The notes: generated by a model from the letters alone, not told the origin. A stretch of 64,000 bases of DNA from Ahaetulla prasina (GCF_028640845.1 NC_080548.1:22025821-22089820); one strand, 5' to 3'. Shown: positions 9,722-20,404, numbered from the stretch's first letter. Numbers and translations are program-made.

Positions 9722-10274
9722 TGTTGTGACCCAGGCCCAAGTAGGTAGTAAGAAATTCAGTCCATGAAAAAAACAAACTTTATTCGAACAGCTGAGAATT
9801 ACTTCATTCCCAGCGTTGTTCAACTCAAATTAAAACAAATTCCTCCCAACACAAATTCCTCAGTCTTATTGCAAACCTTGGTCCAATTAGGCAAACTGCC
9901 TAATTGGCAAACGTTCAGAAGTCACAAAAATAAAGGCAAGACATAGACGAAGCAGAAGATGAAGCAGAAGACGCAGCTACCAACGTTGTTTTCCGGCAAA
10001 GCCCAAACGCCGTTGCTGGTCTGTTTTAAGCCTTATGGGAGGGGCCAATCATCTCTTGGCCCTACTCCCGAGTTGTCCTTTTTGCTTGAGCTGCTCTTGC
10101 CTTCTGGCAGCTCTTCTCATGCGTGCATTAGGAACAGGTTCCTCCTGTTCCTCTGCCTCACTACTATCAGTCTCTGGAGTTCGCACCTCTCTTCCCGATG
10201 GCCCTGGCCCCACCTCAGCCTCATCTCTGTCCGACTCCGTTGCCAGCTCCATAGGCTGCTGATGGACCACAACA
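9722..10274 (-). mobile_element. Solo LTR of an LTR retrotransposon
   Basis: On the minus strand the unit starts TGTTGTGGTCC and ends GGGTCACAACA, so it has TG...CA termini inside a short inverted repeat. A CGAATAAAG polyadenylation signal lies near the 3' end. Flanks CTTTC and CTGTC fit a 5-bp target duplication. No internal gag/pol is present. A 73-codon acidic, Glu/Ser-rich frame (10049-10270) is open. A related LTR lies at 14,350. Superfamily not determined. Confidence 0.72.
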
Positions 10275-10374
10275 CTGTCTTATCTAAAAAGGATTATGTT
10301 GTTAAATTTTTCTGCGCAACTGGGGCAGAGATGAAGATCTAGGATGAAAACAGATAACAAAAAAGTTGATTTTT

Positions 10375-10495
10375 AAAAAACTGACCTCTCTATTAGCTAT
10401 AGGAAGGAGTCAATGGCAAGTCTTTTCTGAAATCTTTCCAAGAAAACTTCTGGCAGTTTTCCAGGAGTCAACACTGACTCAGGTACCAAAACAAC
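10375..10495 (+). mobile_element. tRNA-derived SINE 3' fragment (Squam-like)
   Basis: GGAAGGAGTCAATGGCAAG, CCAAGAAAACTTCTGGCAG and CAGGAGTCAACACTGACTCA match the 3' body shared with 14,868-15,095 and 47,708-47,905. The tRNA head is missing. Confidence 0.6.
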
Positions 10496-10555
10496 AGCAA
10501 CAAAAATTAATATAATAAAGTTATTTTAGTCTTGGCAGTTAGTAGCAATGGCAAA

Positions 10556-10845
10556 TATAGGTGGACCTTGACTTATTAATTAAGAATTAAGACCAGAATT
10601 ATGATTGTACAATGCTGGTTGTTAAGCGGGTCACCATCATGTGGTTTTGCAACCTTTTTTGCAGTGGTCATTAAGTGAACCGCTGTAGTTGTTAAGCAAA
10701 CGCCACGGCCATTAAGCAAATCTTTTGCCTCTGGTGAGTGTTCTTCGGTAGAACTTTAAATCTGGGTTGTAAGTAGCCTTGGAAAGGTCTGTTGTTGAAC
10801 AATCACTAAGTGAGGACAACACGTAATTTGAGGTCTACCTGTATC
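10556..10845 (+). mobile_element. Family P MITE
   Basis: Starts GGTGGACCTTGACTTATTAA and ends ACGTAATTTGAGGTCTACCTG, flanked by TA on both sides. Diverged from the other copies, with a shortened middle. Confidence 0.65.
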
Positions 10846-11124
10846 TTGCTATTCTTAGTTAACTCTTGTAATTGTTAGACAGCGTGAGATCCATTGGAAT
10901 CAGAAGCACTTAAATTTCTTTCAAGTAAATTAAATCTTGGATTCCCACAGGTCTGTTCTTAAGTATGACTAAATCTGGATCCAGCTTGCTAATTACTGTA
11001 CACAAATTCCCAGAAGAAATACAGCCTTCTTGCTGGCAGAGAGATTGTCATGAGGGACAGTCTAAAACTTTTCTCCATTATATCAGTGTTCGAAGAATTC
11101 TGGCTATTTATAATTTTGTGCCAC

Positions 11125-11333
11125 AAGAGTGGTGTGGTGGCCTAGAGGTGGAGCTCTCGCCTCACAATCAGGAGGCTGTGAATTCGATCCTAGGTAGAGG
11201 CAGATATTTCTCTCTCTGGACACAATGAAAATATATCTGCTGCAAACTCTGCATTGATGACAGGAAGGGCATCTGGCCAGTAAACACTCAGCTCCATTCA
11301 GTTGCCCCAAATCCATCCCGCAAGGGATTACGG
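11125..11333 (+). mobile_element. tRNA-derived SINE
   Basis: GTGGTGTGGTGGCCTAGAGG A-box region, a GAATTCGATCC B-box, then GACAGGAAGGGCATCTGGCC and a CAAGGGATTACGG 3' end. A family C MITE has landed at that 3' end. Confidence 0.65.
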
Positions 11334-11704
11334 CAGGGGTGAAATGCTCCTGGTTCGGATCGGATCTCCCGATCCGGTAGCGATGGCAGCAGATGGTTCG
11401 GAGAACCGGTAGAAAAAATCCCTGCCCCCCACCATGCTCAGCTGAGCTGCGTGATCATCAGAGGTTTTTTTAAAAAAACTTTTAAAAGCATTTTTTCATT
11501 GGCCAAAATAATCAGATAACCTCAGCTGGGATCATCAGAACCCTTTAAAAGCATTTTTACAACCACTTCGGCCGAAGAGGTTGTAGAAAAAATGCTTTTA
11601 CAAGTAAAAAAAAAAAGTTGACCACGCCCACCCAGTCATATTACACCTCCCCACCAAGCCACACCCACAGAACCGGTAGTAACAAATTTTACATTTCACC
11701 ACTG
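11334..11704 (+). mobile_element. hAT-like MITE, family C
   Basis: CAGGGGTGAAATGCTCCTGG to ACATTTCACCACTG, with duplications GATTACGG (11326-11333) and GATGACGG (11705-11712), seven of eight matching. The interior includes a GCATTTTT...AAAATGC inverted pair around a CTTCGGCCGAAG centre, also seen at 63.3-63.9 kb. Confidence 0.88.
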
Positions 11705-11712
11705 GATGACGG

Positions 11713-12001
11713 GGTCATTACACCACCACCCCCAAAAAATTATGCCACAATTGGTAAAGAGCAGTTTCATTTCCCCAAATGGTGGTCTACTGTATTGTGA
11801 GAACTAATTGGTGAGGAGTTGAAAAGAGACACATACAAAACTCTGTTTGTGTGTGAGGCCGGCTCCACACAGCAGCTAAAGCCAAAACCTGCCTCTGTAT
11901 AAAATGTGTGTCTACAACAGTAAAACATGGTGTGGCTTAATGCAGTGAGGCTTGCTTCATCCAACATGGTAAATTAGTGGCTGGGATTCTAGAATGCACC
12001 A
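11713..12001. other. Unique non-coding stretch
   Basis: No gene or family recognised between a family C MITE and the telomere-like tract. Confidence 0.3.
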
Positions 12002-12003
12002 AA

Positions 12004-12043
12004 CCCTAACCCTAACCCTAACCCTAACCCTAACCCTAACCCT
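12004..12043. repeat. Interstitial telomeric repeat (CCCTAA)n
   Basis: Six exact CCCTAA hexamers plus CCCT, uninterrupted. Flanking DNA is ordinary, with no subtelomeric repeats recognised. Confidence 0.97.
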
Positions 12044-12148
12044 GCACAACCCCATTGTATTTTATTTGATTAAAAACTGGACCTCACAATCTTTTAGCCA
12101 GATCAGAAGTCATTCGTCCTTTCTCTGGCCCTCAAATCATGAGTAGAG

Positions 12149-12738
12149 TTAGTGCTTGACTTTTAACCACTCATTTAGTGATTATTCGAAGTTATAATGG
12201 CACTGAAAAAAGTGACTTATGACCAGGGGTGAAATCTACTTACCTTCCTTACCGGTTCGGAAGTCCACACGCGTCACATGTGCGCGCAGACTTTCTGCGC
12301 AGGCGCAGGTTTTGCGCCTGCGCAGAAGGTAAAAAACACATTACTTCCTGGTTAAAACCAGGAAGTAATGACACTCGGGCAGGTGGGCGGAGCTTTGTTC
12401 CGCCATCGCTACCGGATCGCCGAACCACCGGCCACGATCGCTAGATCCGGTCAGAACCGGGAGCATTTCACCCCTGCTTATAACCATTCTTCACACCTAT
12501 GACGATTACTGCATTCCCATGGTCACGTGGTCAAAATTTGGATGCTTGGCAACCGGCAGGTATTTATGACGGTTGCAGTATCTTTGGAATCACAATCTAT
12601 GAACGTAACAACTGCAATGATTCACTTTAATAAGTCTGGCAAGAAGGATCGTAAAGTAGGGCAAAACTCGGTTAACCGTCTCGCTTAGCAACAGAACTGT
12701 TGGACTCCATTGTGGTCATAAGTCAAGGACTACTTGTA
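12149..12738 (-). mobile_element. Family P MITE, split by a family C MITE
   Basis: Minus-orientation copy: AGTGCTTGAC..., CACTGAAAAAAGTGACTTATGAC, then after the insertion TTATAACC...CCCATGGTCACGTGG, TTTATGACGGTTGCAG and GGTCATAAGTCAAGGACTAC. The 3' flank is TA. Confidence 0.8.
12224..12476. mobile_element. hAT-like MITE, family C, nested in a family P MITE
   Basis: CAGGGGTGAAATCTACTTAC to GGAGCATTTCACCCCTG, with duplications CTTATGAC and CTTATAAC that restore the host MITE reading. It contains two internal hairpins: GCGCAGGCGCAGG paired across 12,297-12,325, and TTACTTCCTGGTT/AACCAGGAAGTAA at 12,341-12,368. Confidence 0.9.
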
Positions 12739-13293
12739 CTGAAACATGAAAAAAGCATTGTAACTGGCCATCCAGAATTTGCAGAGAGACATCGCAAGTA
12801 AAAAAACAACAGTTCCAGTCTCGTATGTGAAGTGGTTTCATCCGTATAACAGTTCAGGACTAAGCAGGACCATATTCATATTCATATTCTCATTCATTTG
12901 TTCATTCACTCATTCATTCACTCATTAAATAATTCATTAATTCAACCATTCAACCTATATGATGCTCATCTCGCTTGGAGGCGAGTCTTAATTACCAAGA
13001 CATTGCCTGCCTCTGTTTTAGGGTATCAATCAGTTAGAGAGAATCTATATAGACCAGCTAGGCTTCAAGTAATTCTGCAAATTAGAGACAAGCCACACCT
13101 GAATTATTCTCACCTGTGCAGTGACCTTGCACTGGTATAGAATTCCCTTTGTCTCCTTTGGTTATGCTTTGTTTTGTTTTAAAATCCTAAATTTTCTTTT
13201 CCAATGTAGCTTCCAGGCTGGAATTCCCCAGTCAGTAGGAATTAAGACTGACCCTACAGTACTTAGCTTCTGAGATTACTTTAACGCATCCAG
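12739..13293. other. Unique stretch with an ATTC-rich tract
   Basis: Degenerate CATTCATT/ATTCACTC repeats at 12,867-12,955; otherwise no gene or repeat recognised. Confidence 0.35.
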
Positions 13294-13742
13294 CAGGGGT
13301 GGGCTTCAAAATTTTTAGCAAAGGGGTTCTCTGCCTGGTTGCTGGGTGGGTGTGGCCATGGTGGGTGTGGCCTAGTCGACCTCTTGTATCACAGCGGGGA
13401 GGGGGCGTTTTTGCCCTCCCCGGGCTCTGGAGGCTTTCCTTGAGCCTCCAGGAGGGCGAAAACAGCCTCCCCTCTGGAACAGGGGTCTCCAACCTTGGTC
13501 CCTTTAAGACTTGTGGACTTCAACTCCCAGAGTTCTTCAGCCAGCTTTGCTGGCTGAGGGAATCTGGGAGTTGAAGTCCCCAAGTCTTAAAGGGACCAAG
13601 GTTGGAGACCCCTGCTCTGGAGGTCAGAAACGGGCCTGTTTCCAGCCTTCCTAAACTTCAGGTAGGCCTGTTTTTTGCCCTCCCCGAGCCTCCGTGCGTG
13701 CCCTGCACTTACCTGCATCCAAAATGGGCCATGTGGGGACAT
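13294..13742 (+). mobile_element. hAT-like element, family F, 3'-truncated, with nested MITE
   Basis: Starts CAGGGGTGGGCTTCAAAAT and runs through GGTTGCTGGGTGGGTGTGGC and GCCTCCAGGAGGGCGAAAAC to TTACCTGCATCCAAAATGGG, matching 41,148-41,835. The right terminal repeat is missing. A family A hairpin interrupts it. Confidence 0.8.
13480..13614. mobile_element. hAT-like hairpin MITE, family A, nested in family F
   Basis: CAGGGGTCTCCAACCTTGGT to the exact complement at the right end. The arms are complementary over nearly the whole 135 bp. Duplications CTCTGGAA and CTCTGGAG. Confidence 0.92.
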
Positions 13743-14349
13743 TTAAACAGCTATTCTGTAGATAAGGAACCTTTTACCATGGGTCAGGATCCTATGATCT
13801 CTGGTTTCATCTACAGCAATGAGGTAACTCATGAGGCTGGATGGACAGAAGGGCACTGACAATATGATCCACACCCATTTTGGCTTCTGTCTCCTATCAT
13901 TGGCATACAACTCAGAAACAAATCCTCAAATTTTGCTTTCTGGTTTAAGCTGGTGTACCTTTTAAATAAGCTTTCCATACAAGGCAGATGTACTTCTATG
14001 TGTCTCTGTTAAACCTGTTTAACCCTGGGTAAAATGGTAATGCATGCAGTCTAGAGCAGATAATGTTTCTTCTGAGCGTTGTCGATTCTCTGTATGGAAA
14101 TATTTCATTTTTTTAAAAAATGCAATGTGAACGGGCCTGTTTGGAAATGATTTCTCTACCTTTTCAAATCTTGGATCTGGGCTGTCAAGGCCCCATCAAA
14201 ATAGGCAGCATGAAAAATAATTGATTAAAAAAAGTCAATCTTAATGCCTTCTCTCCATTTCAACAATCCAACTGCAGAAATCCAAACATTATTTGAATCA
14301 TTTGGTACATGCTGCTAGCTTTTCTGGCTGAATGGTCAAGGAACAGGCA
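13743..14349. other. Unique non-coding stretch
   Basis: No supported gene, repeat family or regulatory element. Confidence 0.3.
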
Positions 14350-14831
14350 GTGTTGTGACTCCAGCCCCCGAACCTGGCCCCATGCCCGAAAGTGACTCAG
14401 AAAGTGAAGGGGAAGGGCCGGTAAGGCTTACCTCAGGAGCACCGATTCCTTTGGCTCGGTTCCAGGAGCCAGAACCAGACCAGTCAGAGGACGTAATGAG
14501 GCCGTCATCCCCTGATTCCTCCCTTCCCCAGGCTACGCCTTCAGACCCAGCTGATAATAATAATCAAGCTTGGCTTGACCCACGCTTCAGAAGATTAGAG
14601 AGGCGGCGTCATCAAAAGACGATATACACGATATATAAGGAGCTTTGGGACTGCTTTCACTCCACGGGAAGCAAAGTTTAGCTGATCCGTTTCAAAAAGA
14701 GCTGAAAGTTTTGCTATGTGAGTCATTTGTTTGAACTTTGGCAGGCAGCTGCAATTTCTCTGCCAGGACTGATAAGACCGTGAATCCACTGGTGAAGGCC
14801 AGCTCGTGGGTCTGAAGTGGGGAAGGAGACA
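14350..14831 (+). mobile_element. LTR-like element with TATA box and open acidic frame
   Basis: Begins TGTTGTGACTCC like the LTR at 9,722. A TATATAAGG box lies near 14,633. A 108-codon frame (14355-14681) opens immediately after the 5' end and is Pro/Glu/Ser/Asp-rich, including SDSESEGEG. GAACAGGCA occurs on both flanks (14341-14349, 14832-14840), an unusually long candidate target duplication. The 3' CACAACA end seen in the other copy is absent. Superfamily unknown; no evidence of a functional protein. Confidence 0.6.
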
Positions 14832-14867
14832 GAACAGGCATGGTAAGAATCTCAGAGATGCTACTGA

Positions 14868-15095
14868 GAGCCAGTTTGGTGCAGAGATTAAGGGATCGGA
14901 GTAGAGACCCTAGGTTCTAGTTTTGCCTTAGATAGGAAGCCAGTTGGATGACCTTGAGCCAATCACTCTATCTCAGCCCTCGAAAAGAGACAATGGCAAA
15001 ACCACTTCTCAAATCTTGTCTGGAAAACTGCAGGGACTAGTCCAGGCAATTGCCAGGAGTCAAAAAGTAACTCAAAGTCACCCCCACATGAACAC
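14868..15095 (+). mobile_element. tRNA-derived SINE (Squam-like)
   Basis: GAGCCAGTTTGGTGCAGAG head, GGTTCTAGTTTTGCC B-box region, GATGACCTTGAGCCAATCAC, GACAATGGCAAAACCACTTC and GCAGGGACTAGTCCAGGCAA. Its 3' end received a family B MITE. Confidence 0.8.
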
Positions 15096-15379
15096 CAGGG
15101 GTCCTATTCAGCAGGTTCTGACAGGTTCTGGAGAGCCGGTAGCGGAAATGTTGAGTAGTTCGGAGAACCAGCAAATACCAACTCTGGCTGGTATTTAGAT
15201 GATGGCCCCATCTATTTTCTGACTCCTGAGTCTCAGCTGATCGGGAGGAAATGGGGATTTTGCAGTATCCTTCCCCTGAAGTGGGGTGGAAATGGAGATT
15301 TTGCAATATCCTTCCCCTGCCATGCCCCCCAAGCCATGCCCACAGAACCGGTAGTAAAAAAAATTGAATTCCACCACTG
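15096..15379 (+). mobile_element. hAT-like MITE, family B
   Basis: CAGGGGTCCTATTCAGCAGG to TTGAATTCCACCACTG. Perfect duplication ATGAACAC (15088-15095, 15380-15387). Internal duplicated GTGGGGTGG...TTTTGCA segments. Confidence 0.92.
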
Positions 15380-15535
15380 ATGAACACTATTATTCGAAAG
15401 GATAATAACAGAACCCCGAAAACATCTCCTAGTTTCTCTATCCCATCTGATACTAAACAAAATCAAGTTGTGGTAATTTTGAGTATCTTCCTCACATTTC
15501 CTCTTTTTCTCAGGACTCTATAAACCAGGGAGTAT

Positions 15536-15844
15536 CCAACCGTGGCATCTTTAACATCTGTGGACTTCAGTTCCCAGAATTCCAACTGGAGCCATGAGGG
15601 CACAGTGGTTAGAATGGAGTAGTGCAGATTGATTCTGCCCACCGCCTGGAGTTTGATCCTGACAGGCTCAAGGTTGACTCAGCCTTCCATCCTTCCATAG
15701 TCGGTAAAATGAGGACCCAGATTGTTGGGGGCAATATGCTGACTCTGTAAACTGCTTAGAGTGGGCTGTAAAGCCTTATGAAGTGGTATACAAGTCTAAG
15801 TACTATTACTATTGCTTAAAGTTGGCAAGGTTGGACAAACCCTG
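15536..15844. mobile_element. Family A hairpin MITE split by a SINE
   Basis: Left arm CAGGGAGTATCCAACCGTGG...CTTCAGTTCCCAGAATTCC, right remnant AGTTGGCAAGGTTGGACAAA. Flanks CTATAAAC and CTATAATC match at seven of eight bases. The middle is replaced by the SINE at 15,588-15,816. Confidence 0.82.
15588..15816 (+). mobile_element. tRNA-derived SINE with CTATT tail
   Basis: Same family as 2,657-2,893: GCACAGTGGTTAGAATGG, GGTTGACTCAGCCTTCCATC, GCAATATGCTGACTCTGTAA, AAGTGGTATACAAGTCTAAG and a TACTATTACTATT tail. Confidence 0.85.
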
Positions 15845-15852
15845 CTATAATC

Positions 15853-16128
15853 TCTTCTCCAAATCCCTTCTTAATGGTTTGTTCCTTCTCCCACTGAACA
15901 GCTCTTTCATACTTTCCCCAAGGTCAGATCTCACTTCCTTTATGGCTGCTGACAACTTCCAGGAAAAAAAAGGAGAGTTTTAGAGATTTCCTTCTGGAAA
16001 TTTAATTTCCTAATGTAATTTACTGTTTTATTTAGGGTTTTTTTACAAATATGCAACATTGTGTACCCAAAGTTTTGGTTTCTGCCGTTAAAATGATGAA
16101 GGCAGCACTGCACTGGTATGATACAAGC
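15853..16128. other. Unique non-coding stretch
   Basis: No supported gene or repeat. Confidence 0.3.
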
Positions 16129-16130
16129 TC

Positions 16131-16222
<92 letters not shown>
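16129..16222. repeat. (GT)n(GA)n compound dinucleotide repeat
   Basis: About 23 GT/TG units switch directly to about 22 GA units. The frames crossing it are low-complexity translations. Confidence 0.96.
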
Positions 16223-16224
<2 letters not shown>

Positions 16225-16276
16225 CTAGCAGGATGGCTGCTGAAATGGTGCAGAGCACACACCACAACGTTGATTG

Positions 16277-16446
16277 CAGTGCTGGGCTGCTCCCAGTTCT
16301 GTCCGGTTCTATAGAACCGGTAGTAAAACTGGCGGGAGGCTCTGCCCACCCACCCTGACATCATGGGGATTCTGTGCATGTGCAGAAGCGTGCACGCGCA
16401 TTCTTATTGCAAACCAGTAGTAAAGGTAAGTAGAACCCAACCCCTG
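16277..16446. mobile_element. hAT-like MITE, family B/C-type, short
   Basis: CAGTGCTGGGCTGCTCCCAG to AAGTAGAACCCAACCCCTG, with duplications GTTGATTG and TTTGATTG. Contains GGTTCTATAGAACCGGTAGT. Confidence 0.78.
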
Positions 16447-16528
16447 TTTGATTGCGCTCTTTTGCCCCACCCTCTCCTTTAAAACCAATGGCATATTAAA
16501 CCCAGCATTGATACTGGAGCCCACCTAC

Positions 16529-16579
16529 CAGTAAGTCCTTGTTTAGCGACCAAAAACCTGGGACTGGCAACTTGGGTCT

Positions 16580-16627
<48 letters not shown>

Positions 16628-16998
16628 TTAGATTTTTATACCGCCCTTCTCCCAAAGGACTCAGGGCGGTTTACAGCCAGATAAAACAGAACAACAGAAT
16701 AAATACAAGATAAAATAATATTTAAAAAACTTATTAAATTTGGCCCAGATTAAATTATATTTAAAACAGTAAAACCCACTAAAAAATTAGAAACCGAATA
16801 AAATCTAAAATTCTATGCCAGTCCTGCGCGAATAAATAAAGCAAAGTGGCTGCTAATTGAAACCCCGACTGCGCTTGTCATCTTCCTTCAGCTTTCCTTT
16901 GCTTTACAAAGGTGCCAAGGTCGTAAATGCGAGGATCGGTAGCAAAGTTAACTGCAAACAGTCGCTAAAGAAGACAGTTGCTGAATGAGGACTTACTG
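16529..16998. mobile_element. TA-type MITE (family P relative) with nested L2 tail
   Basis: Terminal repeats CAGTAAGTCCTTGTTTAGCG and CTGAATGAGGACTTACTG, with TA at the right flank. An L2 3' end occupies the middle. Confidence 0.72.
16579..16860 (-). mobile_element. L2 LINE 3' end with (TTTA)n tail
   Basis: Minus strand: a TAAA-repeat tail (16,579-16,628), then the terminal hairpin ACCGCCCTTCTCCCAAAGG / ACTCAGGGCGGTTTACAG and an A-rich 3'UTR. No coding part retained. Confidence 0.8.
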
Positions 16999-18157
16999 TA
17001 CATCAGCAAATCTTCCCTGTCGGAAGGAAAAAGATTTGATTCCCGACATAACGGAAACCCAGAAGACTTGAAATCGGCATTTCAGGATGAGGCAGAGTCA
17101 GCACAGACAACTGTTTCCACTTAAGAGGTCTGAAAACGACCTTAACATGTCCAAGGTTAGAGATGTATGACTTATTTTGAGACAAGGGACATGTTTGATC
17201 TCGAGATGACAGCACAGCAGATTTGTCCTTTCAGAAGCCAGAGTTGCCAGACCAAAGAAGCAGTCAAGGTCAAGACAAAAAAAAAACACCAAAATACATC
17301 TGGTTCCATTTGCATTAAATTTAATTACGACTGAACAAATTGGTTGGATCTGGCTCACCCTGTTGGTGTGCAAGAGAAGGATTTTTCTGCGTGTTCAGCT
17401 CTGGCGGGAAGAAAAATTGACCATCTGTTTTATTGAAGAAGCAGTTTGCTTGGATTATCTGTAGATCATTTTCTGTTTGCATGCAGGGCAATAAATTAGG
17501 CACACAGGAACTCTGTCTTATTATGAATTGGGGTGGACATTTGGAGCCTAAAGGAAAATAGTCATCTTTCAATTCAATTTAAACCAGAACTGTTAGTGAA
17601 TGAAATAGTGAATGAAATAACTGTCTCTTACTAGGAGGGGGCGCTATTTCCATGCAATTTGTTGAATGCGAGAATATTATTATTATTCTTAGGAGATTGA
17701 AAAAAGTCAATTGGCTGCTTTACTGAATGAGTTTATAAATATTCTTCTAATTTTAGATTCCATCTCTTTGTTTTTCTGCGTATGCATCTACAGCATTTTT
17801 TTTGCAGTTGATATATCCAGTAGAAACCCCAAAGTGGCAGAGGGCTCTGCTAATTTGAAATGAGATTGGGGGAATATTCTCCCTGAAGAAATTAGAAATC
17901 TTGGCCTTTCATAAGGCCCTCCTTGAAGACCTGGTTCTGGGCCTGGGGTCTTGAGTATATGTCACGGCCCCTCTCCTGGTTTTGCTAACAACACTGATTG
18001 TGACAGTCTCCTTGGCTGCTGTGTCTTTTCATTTTTTTATTTATGATAGAAAATGTCTTATTTTAAGAATGGTTTGGCACCCAGAGTCATTTGCTGAGAT
18101 AGGCAGCCATACAAATTGAACGAATCAATTAAATTTTAAAGTGATTTGTGGTTTGAT
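16999..18157. other. Unique non-coding stretch
   Basis: Over 1.1 kb without a recognised repeat. The short frames do not resemble known proteins. Confidence 0.35.
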
Positions 18158-18169
18158 ACCCAAAATGGG

Positions 18170-18563
18170 GAAAATTGGACCATAAGAAAGGCTGAGCGCC
18201 AAAGAATTGAGGCCTTTGAACTCTGGTGCTGGAGAAGACTCCTGCAAGGCGATCAAACTGGTCAGTCCTAGAGGAGATCAACCCTGAGTGCTCTTTAGAA
18301 GGCCAGATCCTGAAGATGAAACTCAAATACTTTGGCCACCTAATGAGAAGGAAGGACTCACTGGAGAAGAGGCTAATGCTGGGAAAGATTGAGGGCAAAA
18401 GAAGAACGGGACGGCAAAGAATGAGGTGGCTGGATGGAGTCACTGAAGCAGTAGGCGTGAGCTTAAATGGACTCTGGGGGATGGCAGAGAACAGGAAGGC
18501 CTGGAGGAAAGTTGTCCATGGGGTCGCAATGGGTTGGACACAACTTCGCAACTAACAACAACA
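18170..18563 (+). mobile_element. Bov-B (RTE) LINE, 5'-truncated, with exact target duplication
   Basis: Encodes the C-terminal end of the RTE protein (frame 18226-18555, 109 codons, no internal stop). Motifs LKYFGHLMRRKDSLEK and GRQRMRWLDGVTEA, then HGVAMGWTQL, are diagnostic of Bov-B. The 3' end is CGCAACTAACAACAACA. ACCCAAAATGGG occurs exactly on both sides (18158-18169, 18564-18575), proving target-primed insertion of this 394-bp fragment. No endonuclease or RT core remains, so it cannot move. Confidence 0.93.
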
Positions 18564-18702
18564 ACCCAAAATGGGAACCTTCCCTCCCTCTCCCCCTTTG
18601 TTTTTTCTTTCCTGATGAAATTTACAAAACAAGACAAAAGGATGACCACAGGGGAAACAAATAGATTTAATAGTATTAAACAGTGAAAGAAACAACCTAT
18701 AT

Positions 18703-18831
18703 CAGTGTTTCTCAACCTTGGCCACTTTAAGAGGTTTGGACTTCAATTCCCAGAATTCCCCAAAGAGCATGCTGGCTGGGGAATTCTAAAAACCGAAGCC
18801 CATTAAAGTTGCCAAGATTGAGAAATACTTG
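18703..18831. mobile_element. hAT-like hairpin MITE, family A
   Basis: CAGTGTTTCTCAACCTTGGC start, ACTTCAATTCCCAGAATTCC arm, and a TTGCCAAGATTGAGAAATAC right end. The target duplication is poorly kept. Confidence 0.75.
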
Positions 18832-18839
18832 TTCCATAT

Positions 18840-19203
18840 AATGATTAAAATGAACTACACCTGACAAAACTCCACCAATTAATTGGGGAAAGATCAATAT
18901 CATAACTGCATGCAATTAATTCAATGCTTAAGCAATGCTTAAGGAAACCCATGGTACTAGTGATGGGTTTAGATTTAGATCTGCTTAAAACAACCATGGG
19001 ATATGTGGGAAAGATCCACCAATATGGTGTCTTGGTGCTGTCTTCAACTCTGCCAAGGCTGACAACCCACCCCACTGCCCGTTGAATCAAAGCATCTTCC
19101 AATAGCCAAGCCAAGATATTCCATATTCTTACTTCGTACTGCGAGGTATCCTTCTCATCCCTCATATTAGGTGAAACTATTTAAATCTAGGGTTTCTCTA
19201 AAC
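18840..19203. other. Unique non-coding stretch
   Basis: No gene or repeat recognised. The minus frame at 18845-19165 (106 codons) lacks any recognisable domain. Confidence 0.3.
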
Positions 19204-19331
19204 CAGGGATGTCCAACCTGGGCAACTTTTAAGACCTGTGGACTTCAACTCCCAGAATTCCCTAGCCTGCATGAGGAATTCTGGGAGTTGAAGTCCACAG
19301 GTCTTAAAATTGCTAGGGTTTGAAAAGCTTG
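19204..19331. mobile_element. hAT-like hairpin MITE, family A
   Basis: CAGGGATGTCCAACCTGGGC; the arms pair CTGTGGACTTCAACTCCCAG with its complement around CCTGCATGAGG. Flanks CTCTAAAC and CTCTAGTT are partly matching. Confidence 0.82.
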
Positions 19332-19339
19332 CTCTAGTT

Positions 19340-20404
19340 TAGATTCTAGAACGAAGCAACGGGAAACAGAGAATCTTGGGGTACAAAAATTACATACATG
19401 CTTGAGAACAGGATTTTCAGGATTTAGCACTTTCCGAATTGGAAAAATCAGCTGGGGATTTCTATCCATTTCCTTCATGAGTTTAGAAAGTCCTTGACTG
19501 ATGGAGTCTGGGTTATATTATACTGTGAATACTTAAGGGGAAATGAGCTATTAACTAAATGGATGAGGCTGAATCTAAGAGCTCTTCAGGAATTAAATGG
19601 GTTATATATATATCAGGGTGGGAAGCGTGCAAAGAGCCCATACTCTATGCTGAGTTAGCAAAGGAAGGAATAATGCACTGACAGCAAGCTTTGAAGCAGC
19701 TACCGCAAGGTGGTTTAGGTTAGCTTGGCTTTGAACACAAAAGGGTGTGAATTTTTCTTATCTAACCTACTGAATAGATTTTTGCTTTGCCCTCTAGCAT
19801 ATTAAAACTTGGGAAGCAGCAAAGGTTGGTAAGGAGAGCCACGGATTTTAGGAATGCTTCTTTTTTTCTCCCAAACATAATTTCTGCTTCCTGCAGAAGC
19901 AGAACATTCTGTTAGTTCAAGAATTTAAAAACTTAACCAGATGAGGCAGCAAAATCAGCATATTGTAAATAAAATCTGCATTTTGAAACGTAAGGTTCTT
20001 GGGGAGGAAGTAAGCTATTTTCCTCTTTATTTAGGAATCAGTGAAGCCCCTGCAAAACATTTAAGGTATGTGTGTAGCATCTTTTTGCATGCAGAAATAC
20101 AACCATTATGCTAATGTGCCACTAATCTCCACAACCTTCCTGCCCTTTTCTATGCTGGCTCCTGAGTGAGTGGATACATGTGAAGGTTTATGAATTGATC
20201 ATGGAAGGATGAAAGGGGATAAAAGGAAAACCAATGTTTATAGGCCTTAAACTATTAAACATTGGGGCAGTGAGGAAGATTAAAAAAAAAGTCTCCAAGG
20301 CTACAGAAGTTGATTTAAATTAGTGCATTATTTATTTTTTTGCTTTAAAATAAAGCTGTGTTTATTTACTTTCAGGGTGCAAAAAGCACATTTCAGGGCA
20401 GACG
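19340..20404. other. Unique non-coding stretch
   Basis: About 1 kb with no supported gene or repeat. Confidence 0.3.

Noticed and set aside
12004..12043. True telomere or assembly end
   Set aside because: Only 40 bp and flanked on both sides by ordinary unique DNA and MITEs, so it is interstitial.
16032..16379. Frames with poly-Cys-Val or Arg-Glu runs
   Set aside because: They cross the (GT)n(GA)n repeat.
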